Shown: positions 1 to 7,663, numbered from the stretch's first letter. The stretch is DNA of 18,393 bases from CAZAKZ01 sp964485695 (GCA_964485695.1 CAZAKZ010000113.1:1-18393), one strand, 5' to 3'. A program made the numbers and translations. Notes: generated by a model not told the origin, from the sequence alone.

Positions 1-178
1 GCCTCAAAAATCAGACGCGTTTCTGTAAGATTTGAGTTCCGCAACAGGAACTAAAAAGCCTGGAAAACCACCCCGGTTGTTGTTTTACTTCTCCCTCCTC
101 CTATTTCGGGTGTCCCATGGACGCGTGTGCCCACCGATGGGGCCCCGGACAGTTGCCTGAAAAAGAGGCGTCCTGCCC
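1..178 (+). promoter_or_regulatory. Leader region upstream of pnp with several small dyads
   Basis: No gene end is visible here; in particular the C-terminus of ribosomal protein S15 (rpsO), the classic pnp neighbour, is absent, though it could lie to the left of the window. The stretch holds an inverted repeat AGTTCC-GCAACA-GGAACT (35-52), a pyrimidine-rich run (about 89-107), a second dyad CCCAT (114-118) / ATGGG (137-141), and a short GCCT (155-158) / AGGC (166-169) stem that would cover the likely ribosome binding site AGAGG just before the pnp start. PNPase genes are known in enteric bacteria to be autoregulated through a leader stem-loop; equivalence here is inference. No convincing sigma-70 promoter was found. 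Confidence 0.35.
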
Positions 179-2287
179 ATGAAACACGTGAAGACCATAG
201 AGATCGACGGCCGGAAGATTGAACTGGAGACGGGACGAATTGCTCGCCAGGCCAACGGGGCGGTCCTCATCCGCCTGCAGAAGACCGTCGTCCTGGTAAC
301 GGCCGTGGCCGCGGCCGAGGCCAGGGAAGGTAGGGACTTTTTTCCCCTGACCGTGGAATACCGCGAGCAGATGGCGGCGGCGGGCAGGATTCCCGGGGGG
401 TACCTGAAACGCGAGGGACGCATCTCGGATCATGAAGTGCTGGTCTCTCGACTCATCGACCGGTCCATCCGACCCCTCTTTCCCGACGACTTCCTGAACG
501 AGGTCCAGGTCATGGCCACAGTCCTGGCCGCCGAGGAGGACGCGGACCCCGCTCCCCTGGCCATCCTCGGGGCCGCTGCAGCCCTCCACCTCAGCGACAT
601 CCCCTTCAACGGCCCGGCCGGCGGCGTGACGGTGGTCCGGACCGACGGGATGCTGAAGGCCCTGCCGACCCGTGCGCAGCGGGACCTGGCGGATCTCGCC
701 ATGACCGTGTCCCTGGGGCCGGAGGGGCTGGTCATGGTGGAGGGATCCCTCGATGTGGTTCCAGAGGGCGTGATTCTCGACGCCCTCGACCTGGCCGTGG
801 AGGCCGTCCGGCCGTTCCTCGACGGGATCGGGGCCTTGAGGGAGGTGTGCGGCAAGAAGAAGAAGGATTTCCAGGCGCCTGAAAAGGACGAAGCACTGGT
901 GGCGGAGGTCAGTGCGCGATGGGCGTCCGCCGTGGACGAGGCGCTGGCCGTCACCGAGAAGCCGGCACGGAAGCTCCGGCTCGAGGAGCTGAGGAGCGAA
1001 GCCGTCGAGGCGCTGGCAGGGGAGGAGGAGGAGCGTGCGGCCGGGGTGAAGTCCGCCTTCGAGGACCTGGTCTACCACCGGGTCCGCCGCCTGACCCTGG
1101 AGAAAGGAACGCGCATCGGGGGACGCGACTGCGAGAATATCCGGGACATCTCTGGAGAGGCCGGCTGGCTCGCCACCAACCACGGATCCGCCGTCTTCTG
1201 CCGGGGAGAGACCCAGGCCCTGGTCTCATGCACCCTCGGGTCCTCCGAGGACGAGCAGCGAACGGAGAACCTCCACGGCGAGGCAAAGAGCGCCTTTCTT
1301 CTGCACTACAACTTTCCCCCCTACAGCGTGGGGGAGACGCGGCCCCTCCGCGGCCCTGGACGGCGCGAGATCGGCCACGGAACCCTGGCCCGGCGCGCCC
1401 TGGCTCCTGTGCTGCCCGACTTCGTGGACTTCCCATATACCCTCCGCCTCGTCTCCACCGTCACCGAATCCAACGGATCTTCCTCCATGGCCACCGTGTG
1501 CGGGGGGTGCATGGCCCTCATGGATGCGGGAGTACCCATCAAGGCACCGGTGGCCGGCATCGCCATGGGGCTCATGAGCGGGCCGGACAACATCGCCATT
1601 CTCAGCGACATCCTCGGAGACGAAGACCATCTCGGGGACATGGACTTCAAGGTGACGGGCACCGAGGATGGGGTCACCGCCCTCCAGATGGACAACAAGA
1701 TCGGCGGCCTCGATCGGGAGGTGATGAAAAATGCCCTGGACCAGGCCCGCCGGGGCCGCCTCCACATCCTGGAAAAAATGAGGGAGATCATCCCCGCCTC
1801 GCGCGACGAACTTCCCGCCCAGGCGCCCCGCGTCCTCACCGTGATGATCCGGCCGGAGCGCATCGGCGACCTCATCGGGCCCAGGGGTGCCGTCATCCAG
1901 GAGATCCAGAATACGACGAACACACGCATCAGCGTCAGCGATTCCGGTCAGGTCCTCATCTATTCCGCCTCGGGCGACGCCGCCGACAGGGCGCAGCGCT
2001 GGGTGCACTGGGTGGCCGGGGATCCCGAGGTGGGCAAGCTCTACCAGGGCAAGGTGGTGTCGGTGCGGAAATTCGGAGCTTTCGTCCGCATCCTCGGCAA
2101 TACCGAGGGCCTCGTCCACATCTCGGACCTGGCCGAGGGACGGGTAAACGAGGCCACGGACGTGGTGAACGAGGGCGACGAGGTGGTCATCCGGGTTCTC
2201 GGCGTCAACGATCAGGGCAAGCTCAGCCTCTCCCTCAAGGAGGCCCTGAACGCGGGTGCGGAGGACGTGATCCGTCCTGTGGATTGA
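179..2287 (+). CDS. pnp: Polyribonucleotide nucleotidyltransferase (PNPase)
   Basis: Encodes PNPase, the phosphorolytic 3'-to-5' exoribonuclease of the cytoplasmic degradosome, which releases nucleoside diphosphates and can also add tails. At 702 residues it has the usual family length. The order is complete: first RNase PH domain (about 12-143, with FFPLTVEYRE and the REGR...RLIDRSIRPLFP block), helical linker, second RNase PH domain (about 315-545), KH domain (about 553-612, GXXG loop GPRG at 567-570) and S1 domain (about 619-690). The phosphate-binding GSSS lies at 433-436 and the catalytic aspartates in DEDHLGDMDF are D483 and D489, matching E. coli D486 and D492. The ATG at 179 has an AGAGG about 10 nt upstream. 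It ends 22 nt from the convergent DUF2058 gene. No defect is seen; identification is very secure. Confidence 0.97.
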   Translation: MKHVKTIEIDGRKIELETGRIARQANGAVLIRLQKTVVLVTAVAAAEAREGRDFFPLTVEYREQMAAAGRIPGGYLKREGRISDHEVLVSRLIDRSIRPLFPDDFLNEVQVMATVLAAEEDADPAPLAILGAAAALHLSDIPFNGPAGGVTVVRTDGMLKALPTRAQRDLADLAMTVSLGPEGLVMVEGSLDVVPEGVILDALDLAVEAVRPFLDGIGALREVCGKKKKDFQAPEKDEALVAEVSARWASAVDEALAVTEKPARKLRLEELRSEAVEALAGEEEERAAGVKSAFEDLVYHRVRRLTLEKGTRIGGRDCENIRDISGEAGWLATNHGSAVFCRGETQALVSCTLGSSEDEQRTENLHGEAKSAFLLHYNFPPYSVGETRPLRGPGRREIGHGTLARRALAPVLPDFVDFPYTLRLVSTVTESNGSSSMATVCGGCMALMDAGVPIKAPVAGIAMGLMSGPDNIAILSDILGDEDHLGDMDFKVTGTEDGVTALQMDNKIGGLDREVMKNALDQARRGRLHILEKMREIIPASRDELPAQAPRVLTVMIRPERIGDLIGPRGAVIQEIQNTTNTRISVSDSGQVLIYSASGDAADRAQRWVHWVAGDPEVGKLYQGKVVSVRKFGAFVRILGNTEGLVHISDLAEGRVNEATDVVNEGDEVVIRVLGVNDQGKLSLSLKEALNAGAEDVIRPVD

Positions 2288-2291
2288 ACTG

Positions 2292-2311
2292 AATCCCTGG
2301 ATCTCAGGATT
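2292..2311. terminator. Weak shared hairpin between convergent genes
   Basis: AATCCCTG (2292-2299) pairs with CAGGATT (2305-2311) with one bulged C around a 5-nt loop. It fills the 22-nt gap between the stops of pnp and the convergent DUF2058 gene and overlaps the latter's TAA. There is no T-tract on either side, so it is at best a weak, possibly Rho-assisted or RNA-stabilising structure. Confidence 0.25.
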
Positions 2312-2795
2312 ACCGGAACACCACCACCAGATCCGGGTCGATGTCCTTGACCTGGGTGGCTGTCTTCCTGGGAAGGATCACGAACCTTTCCAGCTTCATC
2401 TCGGGAATCCGGACGATGGCCAGGTCTCCGTATTGCAGGGCCCGCGCGATCTCGTCGCTGACCTCGAGGAAGGGGATTTTTCCGTCCCGGGCGACGAAGT
2501 AGAATCTCCGGTTTCCCCGGCCGGACTTCACGGCGCCGTGCTTGATGATATCCTTCAGGCGGGCCCGGGTGACCTTTCCCTCCAGGGCCGCCTGTTCATC
2601 CAGGTTCCGCTCGCGGTCCTGGACCTGCTGCTCGGCCCTTCGCTTTTCGTGTTCGGCCTTCTTTCGCTGCTCCTCCTTGTCGAGCGCTTTGTGGCCGACG
2701 TTCTTCTGCTTCACGCGCTTGTCGTGCTCGGTGGCCTTGAGTTGCTTCTTGGAGATCAGGCCTGCCTTGAAGAGTTCTTCGCTGAGGTCTCCCAC
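2310..2795 (-). CDS. DUF2058 (YaiL-like) nucleic-acid-associated protein
   Basis: A 161-residue, highly charged protein matching the DUF2058/YaiL pattern: an N-terminal GDLSEELFKAGLISKKQ segment (family members begin with a similar xLxxQLLKAGL), a long Lys/Glu/Arg/Gln-rich helix or coiled coil (about 20-75), and a C-terminal beta domain reading FYFVARDGKIPFLEVS...GDLAIVRIPE. E. coli YaiL has been linked to polynucleotides and ribosome-associated fractions, but its function is not established. The start is a choice: the longest frame begins at a TTG (2816) without a good ribosome binding site, while GTG at 2795 is preceded by AGGA at 11 nt and puts the family motif right at the N-terminus, so I prefer it. 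The gene lies behind mgtE on the same strand and has a possible promoter of its own. Confidence 0.78.
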   Translation of the reverse strand: MGDLSEELFKAGLISKKQLKATEHDKRVKQKNVGHKALDKEEQRKKAEHEKRRAEQQVQDRERNLDEQAALEGKVTRARLKDIIKHGAVKSGRGNRRFYFVARDGKIPFLEVSDEIARALQYGDLAIVRIPEMKLERFVILPRKTATQVKDIDPDLVVVFR

Positions 2796-2849
2796 GGTTT
2801 GTTTGATCCTGAACAAGAGTGAATTGTCGCGTTGCCGTCCTTCGAGCTT

Positions 2850-2877
2850 ATTTTAACCAATCCACGCATCACAGCAA
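2850..2877 (-). promoter_or_regulatory. Possible sigma-70 promoter of the DUF2058 gene
   Basis: On the minus strand, TTGCTG (2872-2877) and TAAAAT (2850-2855, 5 of 6 consensus bases) are separated by 16 bp. The -35 box overlaps the end of mgtE. It would give a 5' UTR of roughly 45 nt before the GTG at 2795. The -35 match is only 3 of 6, so this is tentative. Confidence 0.3.
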
Positions 2878-4230
2878 GGCGGCAATGACCAGGAAATAGA
2901 TGGTGATTCCCATGACGTCGTTCATGGTGGTGATGAAGGGCCCCATGGCCACGGCGGGATCGATGCCCATGCGCCTCAGGATGAGCGGGATGAGGGTGCC
3001 GCTGATGGCGGCGGTGACGACCACCAGGGCCAGGGCCGTCAGGATGCAGACGCTGTACCGGATCTGCCCCTCGAAGATGAAGTGGAAGAGGCCGAGGATG
3101 AGGCCGAGGGTGACGCCGAGGAGCACCGAGATACGCAGTTCTCGCCACAGCACCATGGGCACGCCGTGGAGGGCGAAACTACCGGCGGCCAGACCGCGCA
3201 CCACCAGGGACGAGGCCTGGATGGCGACGCTTCCGGCCATGGCCATGATGGCGGGCAGGAAGAAGGCCAGGGAGACTTTCTTCTGGATGGTACCTTCAAA
3301 CATGTAGAGAATGACGGCACTGCCGATGCATCCGATGAGGCCGAGGAGGAGCCACGGACCGCGGGCGCGTACGGCTTTCAGAACACTCCGTTCCGCCGGT
3401 TCGTCCTCGCCCGTCCCGGCAAAGTAAGAGATGTCCTCCTGTTCCTCCTCCTCGATGACATCGAAGATGTCGTCGTAGGAGATGACGCCCAGGAGTTTCT
3501 TGTTCCGGTCCACTACCGGCAGGGCGATGAGGTCGTACTTGGTGGCCAGGGCCGCGGCTTCCTCCTGATCCGTCTCCGGAAGGACAGAGATCGTATCCCC
3601 GTCCATGACCTCGGAGATCGGGGTTTCGGGTTCGTTGAGGAGGAGCGCGAGCGGACTGATGTCTCCCACCAGGTTGTGGTGATCATCCACCACGAAGATC
3701 TCGTGGATGTCTTCCATGTCCCGGTGGTGCCGGCGCACCATCTCGACGGCTTTTCCCACGGTATGGGAGCCATCCACCCAGGGCACCTCGAGGGCCATGA
3801 TGCCGCCGGCGGTGTCCTCGGGATAGGTGAGGAGCTTCTCCACCTCCGCCCGGCTGGACTCGGGCACCTGCCTGAGGACGCGCTCCCGTACGTCTTCGTC
3901 GAGCTCTCCCACCAGGTCGGCGGCGTCGTCCGACTCCAGCTCGTCCACCATGGGAGGGATGCGATGCTCGTCGATATCCTCGAGGACGTCCTCCCGGGTG
4001 GCGTCCTCGAGTTCGATGAGCACCTGGGATCCGACCTCGGGATCCAGGGCGTCGAAGAGGAAGTTCTGCTCGAACCGGTCGAGGCGCTCCATCACCTCGG
4101 CGATATCCGCGGGATGCAGCGGTTCAATCAGCTTGAGAAGGGACTGGACCTCCGCGGTCTCGATGTAGCTCTGGACCTGCCCGGCGATGTGGTCGGGATC
4201 CGGGGGGGCAGGATTGTGGGCCACAGTCAT
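2869..4230 (-). CDS. mgtE: Magnesium transporter MgtE
   Basis: A 453-residue inner-membrane Mg2+ channel of the MgtE/SLC41 family, the normal size. The acidic N domain covers about 30-135 (repeated LHPADIAEVMERL-type helices), two CBS domains cover about 136-262 (YPEDTAGGIM at 136-145 opens the first), and the five-helix pore domain runs from about 290 to 453. Family signatures are clear: AMAGSVAIQASSLVVRGLA (330-348) and DPAVAMGPFITTMNDVMG (424-441). D438 in the ND of the last helix is probably the pore aspartate equivalent to D432 of Thermus MgtE (from memory). In this family the cytoplasmic domains close the pore when Mg2+ is high, so regulation is largely post-translational. The ATG at 4230 has only a weak ribosome binding site. 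The gene diverges from sixA across 157 nt, in which I recognised no M-box riboswitch. Confidence 0.95.
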   Translation of the reverse strand: MTVAHNPAPPDPDHIAGQVQSYIETAEVQSLLKLIEPLHPADIAEVMERLDRFEQNFLFDALDPEVGSQVLIELEDATREDVLEDIDEHRIPPMVDELESDDAADLVGELDEDVRERVLRQVPESSRAEVEKLLTYPEDTAGGIMALEVPWVDGSHTVGKAVEMVRRHHRDMEDIHEIFVVDDHHNLVGDISPLALLLNEPETPISEVMDGDTISVLPETDQEEAAALATKYDLIALPVVDRNKKLLGVISYDDIFDVIEEEEQEDISYFAGTGEDEPAERSVLKAVRARGPWLLLGLIGCIGSAVILYMFEGTIQKKVSLAFFLPAIMAMAGSVAIQASSLVVRGLAAGSFALHGVPMVLWRELRISVLLGVTLGLILGLFHFIFEGQIRYSVCILTALALVVVTAAISGTLIPLILRRMGIDPAVAMGPFITTMNDVMGITIYFLVIAALL

Positions 4231-4387
4231 CGTTCTTGTCCATCTCGTGGATCGAGCTCCGCGACGTCGATCAGAACCTGGGAATGGGTAAAGAAAACGC
4301 TTTCCAGGGGCGAGGTCAAGATGATATTAACAGCCTGTGGAGAAGGAGAGAAGTGTCGCGTGAGAATCGCTTGAAACCGGAGGCAAA

Positions 4388-4843
4388 GTGAAGGTCTACC
4401 TGTGTCGACATGGCGATGCCGTTCATCCGGCCGTGAATCCGGACTGTCCGCTGAGTGAATCGGGGCGATGCCAGATCCAGGAGGTCGCCGAAAACCTGAT
4501 GAAATCCGGCGGGAAGGCGGCCCGGGTGGAGCATAGCCCCAAGACCAGGGCCAGGGAGACGGCGGAGATCCTGGCCGGGGCCGTGGCCCCCGGCGTCCGC
4601 CTCGAGGAGCGGGGGGACCTGAATCCCAACGACCCGGTGGAGGGCTGGATCATCGAGCTCGGCCACCGGGAGGAAGACTCCCTCCTCGTGGGCCACCTGC
4701 CGTTCATGGGGGATCTGGCCAGGTCTCTCCTGGGACCCGGGTGCAAGGACCTCGAGAGCTTCTCCACCGGCTCGGTCCTCTGCCTGGAGCGGGTGGGTAG
4801 AACAGCCTGGAAAAAGGTCTGGATGCAGCGGCCGGAGGCCTGA
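4388..4843 (+). CDS. sixA: SixA-type phosphohistidine phosphatase
   Basis: A 151-residue single-domain histidine phosphatase, the usual SixA length (about 150-165). The catalytic RHG is at 7-9 (MKVYLCRHGDA), the second phosphate pocket element is SPKTRARETAEIL (50-62), and the second histidine is H103 in LLVGHLPFM. SixA proteins remove phosphate from phosphohistidine on signalling or PTS proteins; the actual partner here is unknown. The start is GTG (4388) with a strong GGAGG four bases upstream. The region between RHG and the SP(K/R)T motif is short, as in SixA and unlike phosphoglycerate mutases. The gene stands alone: mgtE diverges upstream, and tkt follows after a 250-nt gap with repeats. 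Confidence 0.85.
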   Translation: MKVYLCRHGDAVHPAVNPDCPLSESGRCQIQEVAENLMKSGGKAARVEHSPKTRARETAEILAGAVAPGVRLEERGDLNPNDPVEGWIIELGHREEDSLLVGHLPFMGDLARSLLGPGCKDLESFSTGSVLCLERVGRTAWKKVWMQRPEA

Positions 4844-4913
4844 CCCCTCCCCTCCTCGTGAGCTCCGAGTCCGATACGGCCTCGATCCTGCCGGCGTCCA
4901 GGCAGGGAAACCA

Positions 4914-5046
4914 TGAAAATGTGGCCTCCTCTGAAGTCAGGTGCCAAGAGGTTATTACGGTTGCTTAGTCCTTCCGTGGTACGGGATTCTGGAGCACTGA
5001 AAAGTGGCCTCTTGAGTCTTGCCCCGGGACGTGAGAAAGTGGGGCC
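4914..5046 (+). repeat. Three GAAA-(N)-GTGGCC direct repeats, possible IS21-type end remnant
   Basis: The 250-nt gap between sixA and tkt (4844-5093) has no gene. It contains three related direct repeats: TGAAAATGTGGCCTC (4914-4928), TGAAAAGTGGCCTC (4998-5011) and TGAGAAAGTGGGGCC (5032-5046). The first two remain similar further on: TCTGAAGTC at 4930-4938 against TTGAGTC at 5012-5018. Multiple short direct repeats of this GAAAA-GTGG type are, from memory, typical of the ends of IS21-family elements, where the IstA transposase binds. No transposase gene is present, so this would be a solo end or decayed footprint. The repeats themselves are certain; the IS21 reading is inference. Confidence 0.4.
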
Positions 5047-5093
5047 AAATACTCTCATACCCCGCGGATGACTGAATAAGGGCGGAAGAACCA

Positions 5094-7127
5094 ATGGAAT
5101 CGAGGAGCCTTTCCATGGCCGCAACACCTGTGGCTGACCCGGAACTCGCACGTCTATCTGTCAACACCGTCAAGATGCTCGCCGTGGACGCCATCGAGGC
5201 GGCCCAGAGCGGCCACCCGGGCATGCCCCTGGGGGCCGCGGACCACGCTTTCGTGCTCTGGACCCGCATGCTCCGGGTGAATCCTGCGGATCCGACCTGG
5301 CCGGACCGCGACCGGTTCATCCTCTCGGCCGGCCACGGCTCCATGCTGCTCTACGCCCTGATGCACCTCTCCGGCTTCGACCTGACCCTGGAGGACCTCA
5401 AGGCGTTTCGCCAGGTGGGCAGCCGTACGCCCGGCCATCCCGAGCTCGGGCAGCCTGCCGGGGTGGAGACCACCACCGGCCCCCTCGGACAGGGCTTCGC
5501 AAACGGGGTGGGCATGGCCCTGGCCGCCCGGCTCCTGGCGGAGCGGATCAACACCCTTGACTTCTCCCCGGTTTCCCACCGGATCTTCGGCATTGTCAGC
5601 GACGGAGACGTGATGGAGGGCGTGGCCTCGGAGGCGGCCTCCCTGGCCGGCCACCTGGGTCTCGGCAATCTCAACTACCTCTTCGACGACAACCACATCA
5701 CCATCGAGGGCGACACGGGCCTGACCTTTTCCGAGAGCGTGCCCGACCGGTTCCGGGCCTTTGGCTGGCACGTCCAGGAGATCGACGGCCACGACCACGA
5801 CGCCGTGCACGCAGCCCTCACTGCGGCGGTGGCGGAAACCGACCGGCCTTCCCTCATCGCGGCCCGGACGCATCTCGGCCACGGAAGTCCGGGAAAACAG
5901 GACTCCGAGACGTGCCACGGGGCCCCCCTGGGCGCGGAGGAAGCAGCCGCCACCCGGAAGAACCTGGGCTGGCCCGAGGCCCCGACCTTCCACGTCCCCG
6001 AGGAGGTGAAGGCCTTCTTCCAGGCGTGGTCCGAGGCCCGGGCAGAGGAACAGGCGGACTGGGCCCGCCGCTTCGACGCCTGGGCCGAAAAGCACCCGGA
6101 CCGCGCCAAGGTCTGGGACGATTTCCAGAACAAGCGCGTGCCCGAGAACATCCTGGAGAGACTCCTGGAGACCGTGCCCCGCAAGGACGCGGCCACCCGC
6201 AAGCTCTCCGGGGCCGTGCTCCAGACCGCGGCCGAGATCGTCCCCGCCCTCATCGGCGGCTCCGCGGACCTGGGCTCCTCCAACAACACCGTCCTGAAGT
6301 CCTACCCCTCGATCGCTCGAGACAGAATGGGGGGTCGCAACCTCCACTTCGGCGTCCGCGAGCACGCCATGGGCTCCATCATGAACGGCATGGCCCTGCA
6401 CGGCACGGCCATCCCGTACGGCGGCACCTTCCTCATCTTCAGCGACTACATGCGTCCCGCCATCCGCCTGGCCGCCCTCATGAAGCAGCAGGTCATCTAC
6501 GTCTTCTCCCACGACTCCGTGTTCGTGGGCGAGGACGGCCCCACCCACCAGCCCATCGAGCAAGTTTCCTCGCTGAGAGTCATCCCCGGCCTCACCGTGA
6601 TCCGCCCGGCCGACGCCGAGGAAACGGCCGCGGCCTGGGCCTGGGCGCTCCAGCACCGCGACGGACCCACGGCCCTGGTCCTCACGCGCCAGTCCGTGCC
6701 GCGCCTGGAGAGGCCCGAGGGCTTCCCCACGGGCGGTGTGGAACGCGGCGCCTACGTGATCCGCGAGGTGCCGGACCCGGATCTTATTCTGGTGGCCACG
6801 GGCTCCGAGGTCCACGTGGCCCTGGAGGCCTCTGCCCTCGTTACCGACAGGACCGGAAAGAAGATCCGGGTCGTGACCATGCCCTCCATGGACCTCTTCC
6901 TCGCCCAGCCTAAGGCCTACCAGGAAGCCCTGCTCCCCGCGAACGTCCCCACGGCCGCAGTGGAGGCCGGATGCGCCCACGGCTGGGGCCGCATCGTGGG
7001 CCGGACCGGCCTCATGGTGGGCATCGATCGCTTCGGCGCCTCGGGTCCGTCCAAGGACCTGGCCGAGTTCTTCGGGTTGACCACGCCGCAGGTGGCGGAG
7101 CGGGTGATGGAGTGGATGGGGGCGTGA
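5094..7127 (+). CDS. tkt: Transketolase
   Basis: A 677-residue thiamine-diphosphate enzyme transferring two-carbon units between sugar phosphates in the non-oxidative pentose phosphate pathway; full family length (E. coli TktA 663). N-terminal TPP domain: SGHPGMPLG (39-47, H41), LSAGHGSMLLY (77-87, H81), GPLGQGFANGVGMA (129-142), and the TPP/metal motif VSDGDVMEG...DDN (168-200). Central pyrimidine domain: GGSADLGSSNN (388-398), HFGVREHAMGS with catalytic E423, and GEDGPTHQPIEQ (479-490, H485). A C-terminal domain follows. The usual GDG of the TPP motif reads SDG here, which I recall from other bacterial transketolases, so it is not a defect. Two starts are possible: ATG 5094, or ATG 5115 (M8), which has GGAG at a good distance. 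The downstream neighbour is a convergent toxin gene with no obvious terminator between them. Confidence 0.96.
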   Translation: MESRSLSMAATPVADPELARLSVNTVKMLAVDAIEAAQSGHPGMPLGAADHAFVLWTRMLRVNPADPTWPDRDRFILSAGHGSMLLYALMHLSGFDLTLEDLKAFRQVGSRTPGHPELGQPAGVETTTGPLGQGFANGVGMALAARLLAERINTLDFSPVSHRIFGIVSDGDVMEGVASEAASLAGHLGLGNLNYLFDDNHITIEGDTGLTFSESVPDRFRAFGWHVQEIDGHDHDAVHAALTAAVAETDRPSLIAARTHLGHGSPGKQDSETCHGAPLGAEEAAATRKNLGWPEAPTFHVPEEVKAFFQAWSEARAEEQADWARRFDAWAEKHPDRAKVWDDFQNKRVPENILERLLETVPRKDAATRKLSGAVLQTAAEIVPALIGGSADLGSSNNTVLKSYPSIARDRMGGRNLHFGVREHAMGSIMNGMALHGTAIPYGGTFLIFSDYMRPAIRLAALMKQQVIYVFSHDSVFVGEDGPTHQPIEQVSSLRVIPGLTVIRPADAEETAAAWAWALQHRDGPTALVLTRQSVPRLERPEGFPTGGVERGAYVIREVPDPDLILVATGSEVHVALEASALVTDRTGKKIRVVTMPSMDLFLAQPKAYQEALLPANVPTAAVEAGCAHGWGRIVGRTGLMVGIDRFGASGPSKDLAEFFGLTTPQVAERVMEWMGA

Positions 7128-7154
7128 GGGGATTGAAGAGCGTAAGATAATCGG

Positions 7155-7442
7155 CTATTCGGACCTCCAGTCCTTTGCGCCGTGTACGATGCCGGTGATC
7201 CAAACCTCATCGCCTTCGATCAGATACATGATGCGATAGCTGCCGTGGATGATCTCCCGTGAATTCTCATTTTCGACTTCCGGGATTGCTCTTCCCGAAA
7301 ACGGGAATTCGACCAAACGGTCCGTCAGGTCGAAGAGACGTTCAACGAAAAGAGCCGCATGGTCCGGGGAATCTCTGGATATGTATTCGGCAATGGCGTC
7401 CACGTCTTGAAGAGCCGAAGGCGACCAGATCACACGAGCCAT
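7155..7442 (-). CDS. ParE/RelE-type toxin
   Basis: A 95-residue protein of the RelE/ParE superfamily. Typical features are the opening VIWSPSALQDVDAIAEYISRD, an amphipathic helical hairpin with FVERLFDLTDRLVEFPFSGR (residues about 32-51), and the terminal beta strands REIIHGSYRIMYLIEGDEVWITGIVHG (about 62-88). ParE-like members poison DNA gyrase whereas RelE-like members cleave mRNA on the ribosome; the P-x-x-GR and (S/Y)RIMY pattern favours the ParE side, without deciding the target. The start ATG overlaps the antitoxin reading frame by 13 nt, so translation is probably coupled. Base composition is visibly less GC-rich than tkt next door, which fits horizontal gain. The gene contains a large imperfect hairpin (7261-7310). 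Confidence 0.87.
   Translation of the reverse strand: MARVIWSPSALQDVDAIAEYISRDSPDHAALFVERLFDLTDRLVEFPFSGRAIPEVENENSREIIHGSYRIMYLIEGDEVWITGIVHGAKDWRSE
7261..7310 (-). repeat. Imperfect 15-bp inverted repeat inside the toxin gene
   Basis: Positions 7261-7275 and 7296-7310 are inverted copies, both ending in GAATTC on the outside, with a 20-nt spacer. In the toxin mRNA the arms can form 13 Watson-Crick pairs, one G-U pair and one mismatch. The structure sits in mid-gene, between the helical hairpin and the C-terminal beta strands. It may be coincidental, but the length is unusual for coding sequence. Confidence 0.5.
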
Positions 7443-7612
7443 TTCTTCATCCGGTCTTTTGCTTCTTCGTGTGAAACGCCCGCTCCCCCGCGAATTTCCT
7501 GCTCTCCGCGCCGGAATTTCGTGTTGATATACAGGGCGTGCATGATCTCGTCAAGGCTCGCATCTTCAGGCAGTGATTCGATGACCTGCCTGGCTAGGTT
7601 TTTCATGGACAT
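7430..7612 (-). CDS. Antitoxin of the ParE-type toxin
   Basis: A 60-residue acidic/basic mixed protein directly upstream of the toxin and overlapping it by 13 nt. MSMKNLARQVIESLPEDASLDEIMHALY followed by ...GVSHEEAKDRMKKWL is the pattern of the small unnamed antitoxin family that often accompanies ParE toxins (EAI..LP.d.s..dIm..LY.......G......G....HEE...); this is recognised from memory. The family has a short N-terminal DNA-contacting part and a C-terminal toxin-binding helix. The start ATG at 7612 (or the second ATG at 7606) has a strong AAAGGAG 7-8 nt upstream. The protein should bind the operator overlapping its promoter and repress the pair, with toxin as co-repressor, as in other type II systems. 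Confidence 0.82.
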   Translation of the reverse strand: MSMKNLARQVIESLPEDASLDEIMHALYINTKFRRGEQEIRGGAGVSHEEAKDRMKKWLV

Positions 7613-7629
7613 GTAATTTCTCCTTTGTA

Positions 7630-7663
7630 TTTACCAGTATAGTAAACTGGCGAAAAAAGTGAA
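7630..7663 (-). promoter_or_regulatory. Toxin-antitoxin promoter with interlocked operator dyads
   Basis: On the minus strand, TTCACT (7658-7663) and TATACT (7636-7641, 5 of 6) are spaced by 16 bp, placing transcription just ahead of the ribosome binding site. Two inverted repeats overlap the -10 box: TTTAC (7630-7634) / GTAAA (7642-7646) and CCAGT (7634-7638) / ACTGG (7646-7650). This is the classic layout of an autorepressed toxin-antitoxin promoter. The dyads are seen directly; the operator role is inference. Confidence 0.6.

Noticed and set aside
919..2292. Long 457-codon open frame on the plus strand inside pnp
   Set aside because: It is the +1-shifted shadow of pnp: Arg/Gly/Pro/His-rich, with no recognisable domain, while the pnp frame is complete and canonical.
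3082..4374. 430-codon frame opposite mgtE
   Set aside because: Antisense shadow of MgtE codons, with no domain. It would also cover the sixA upstream region without its own ribosome binding site.
4231..4387. Mg2+ riboswitch (M-box) ahead of mgtE
   Set aside because: The divergent gap is only 157 nt and I could not recognise M-box conserved segments or an anti-terminator/terminator pair.
5677..5694. SDG in place of GDG in the transketolase TPP motif as a loss of function
   Set aside because: The Asp-Gly-Asp and the downstream DDN that bind the metal are intact, and I recall the Ser variant from other bacterial transketolases.
5154..6980. 608-codon open frame antisense to transketolase
   Set aside because: GC-rich third codon positions open the opposite strand. 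The translation is His/Gly/Val-rich low-complexity with no motif, and tkt is unmistakable.
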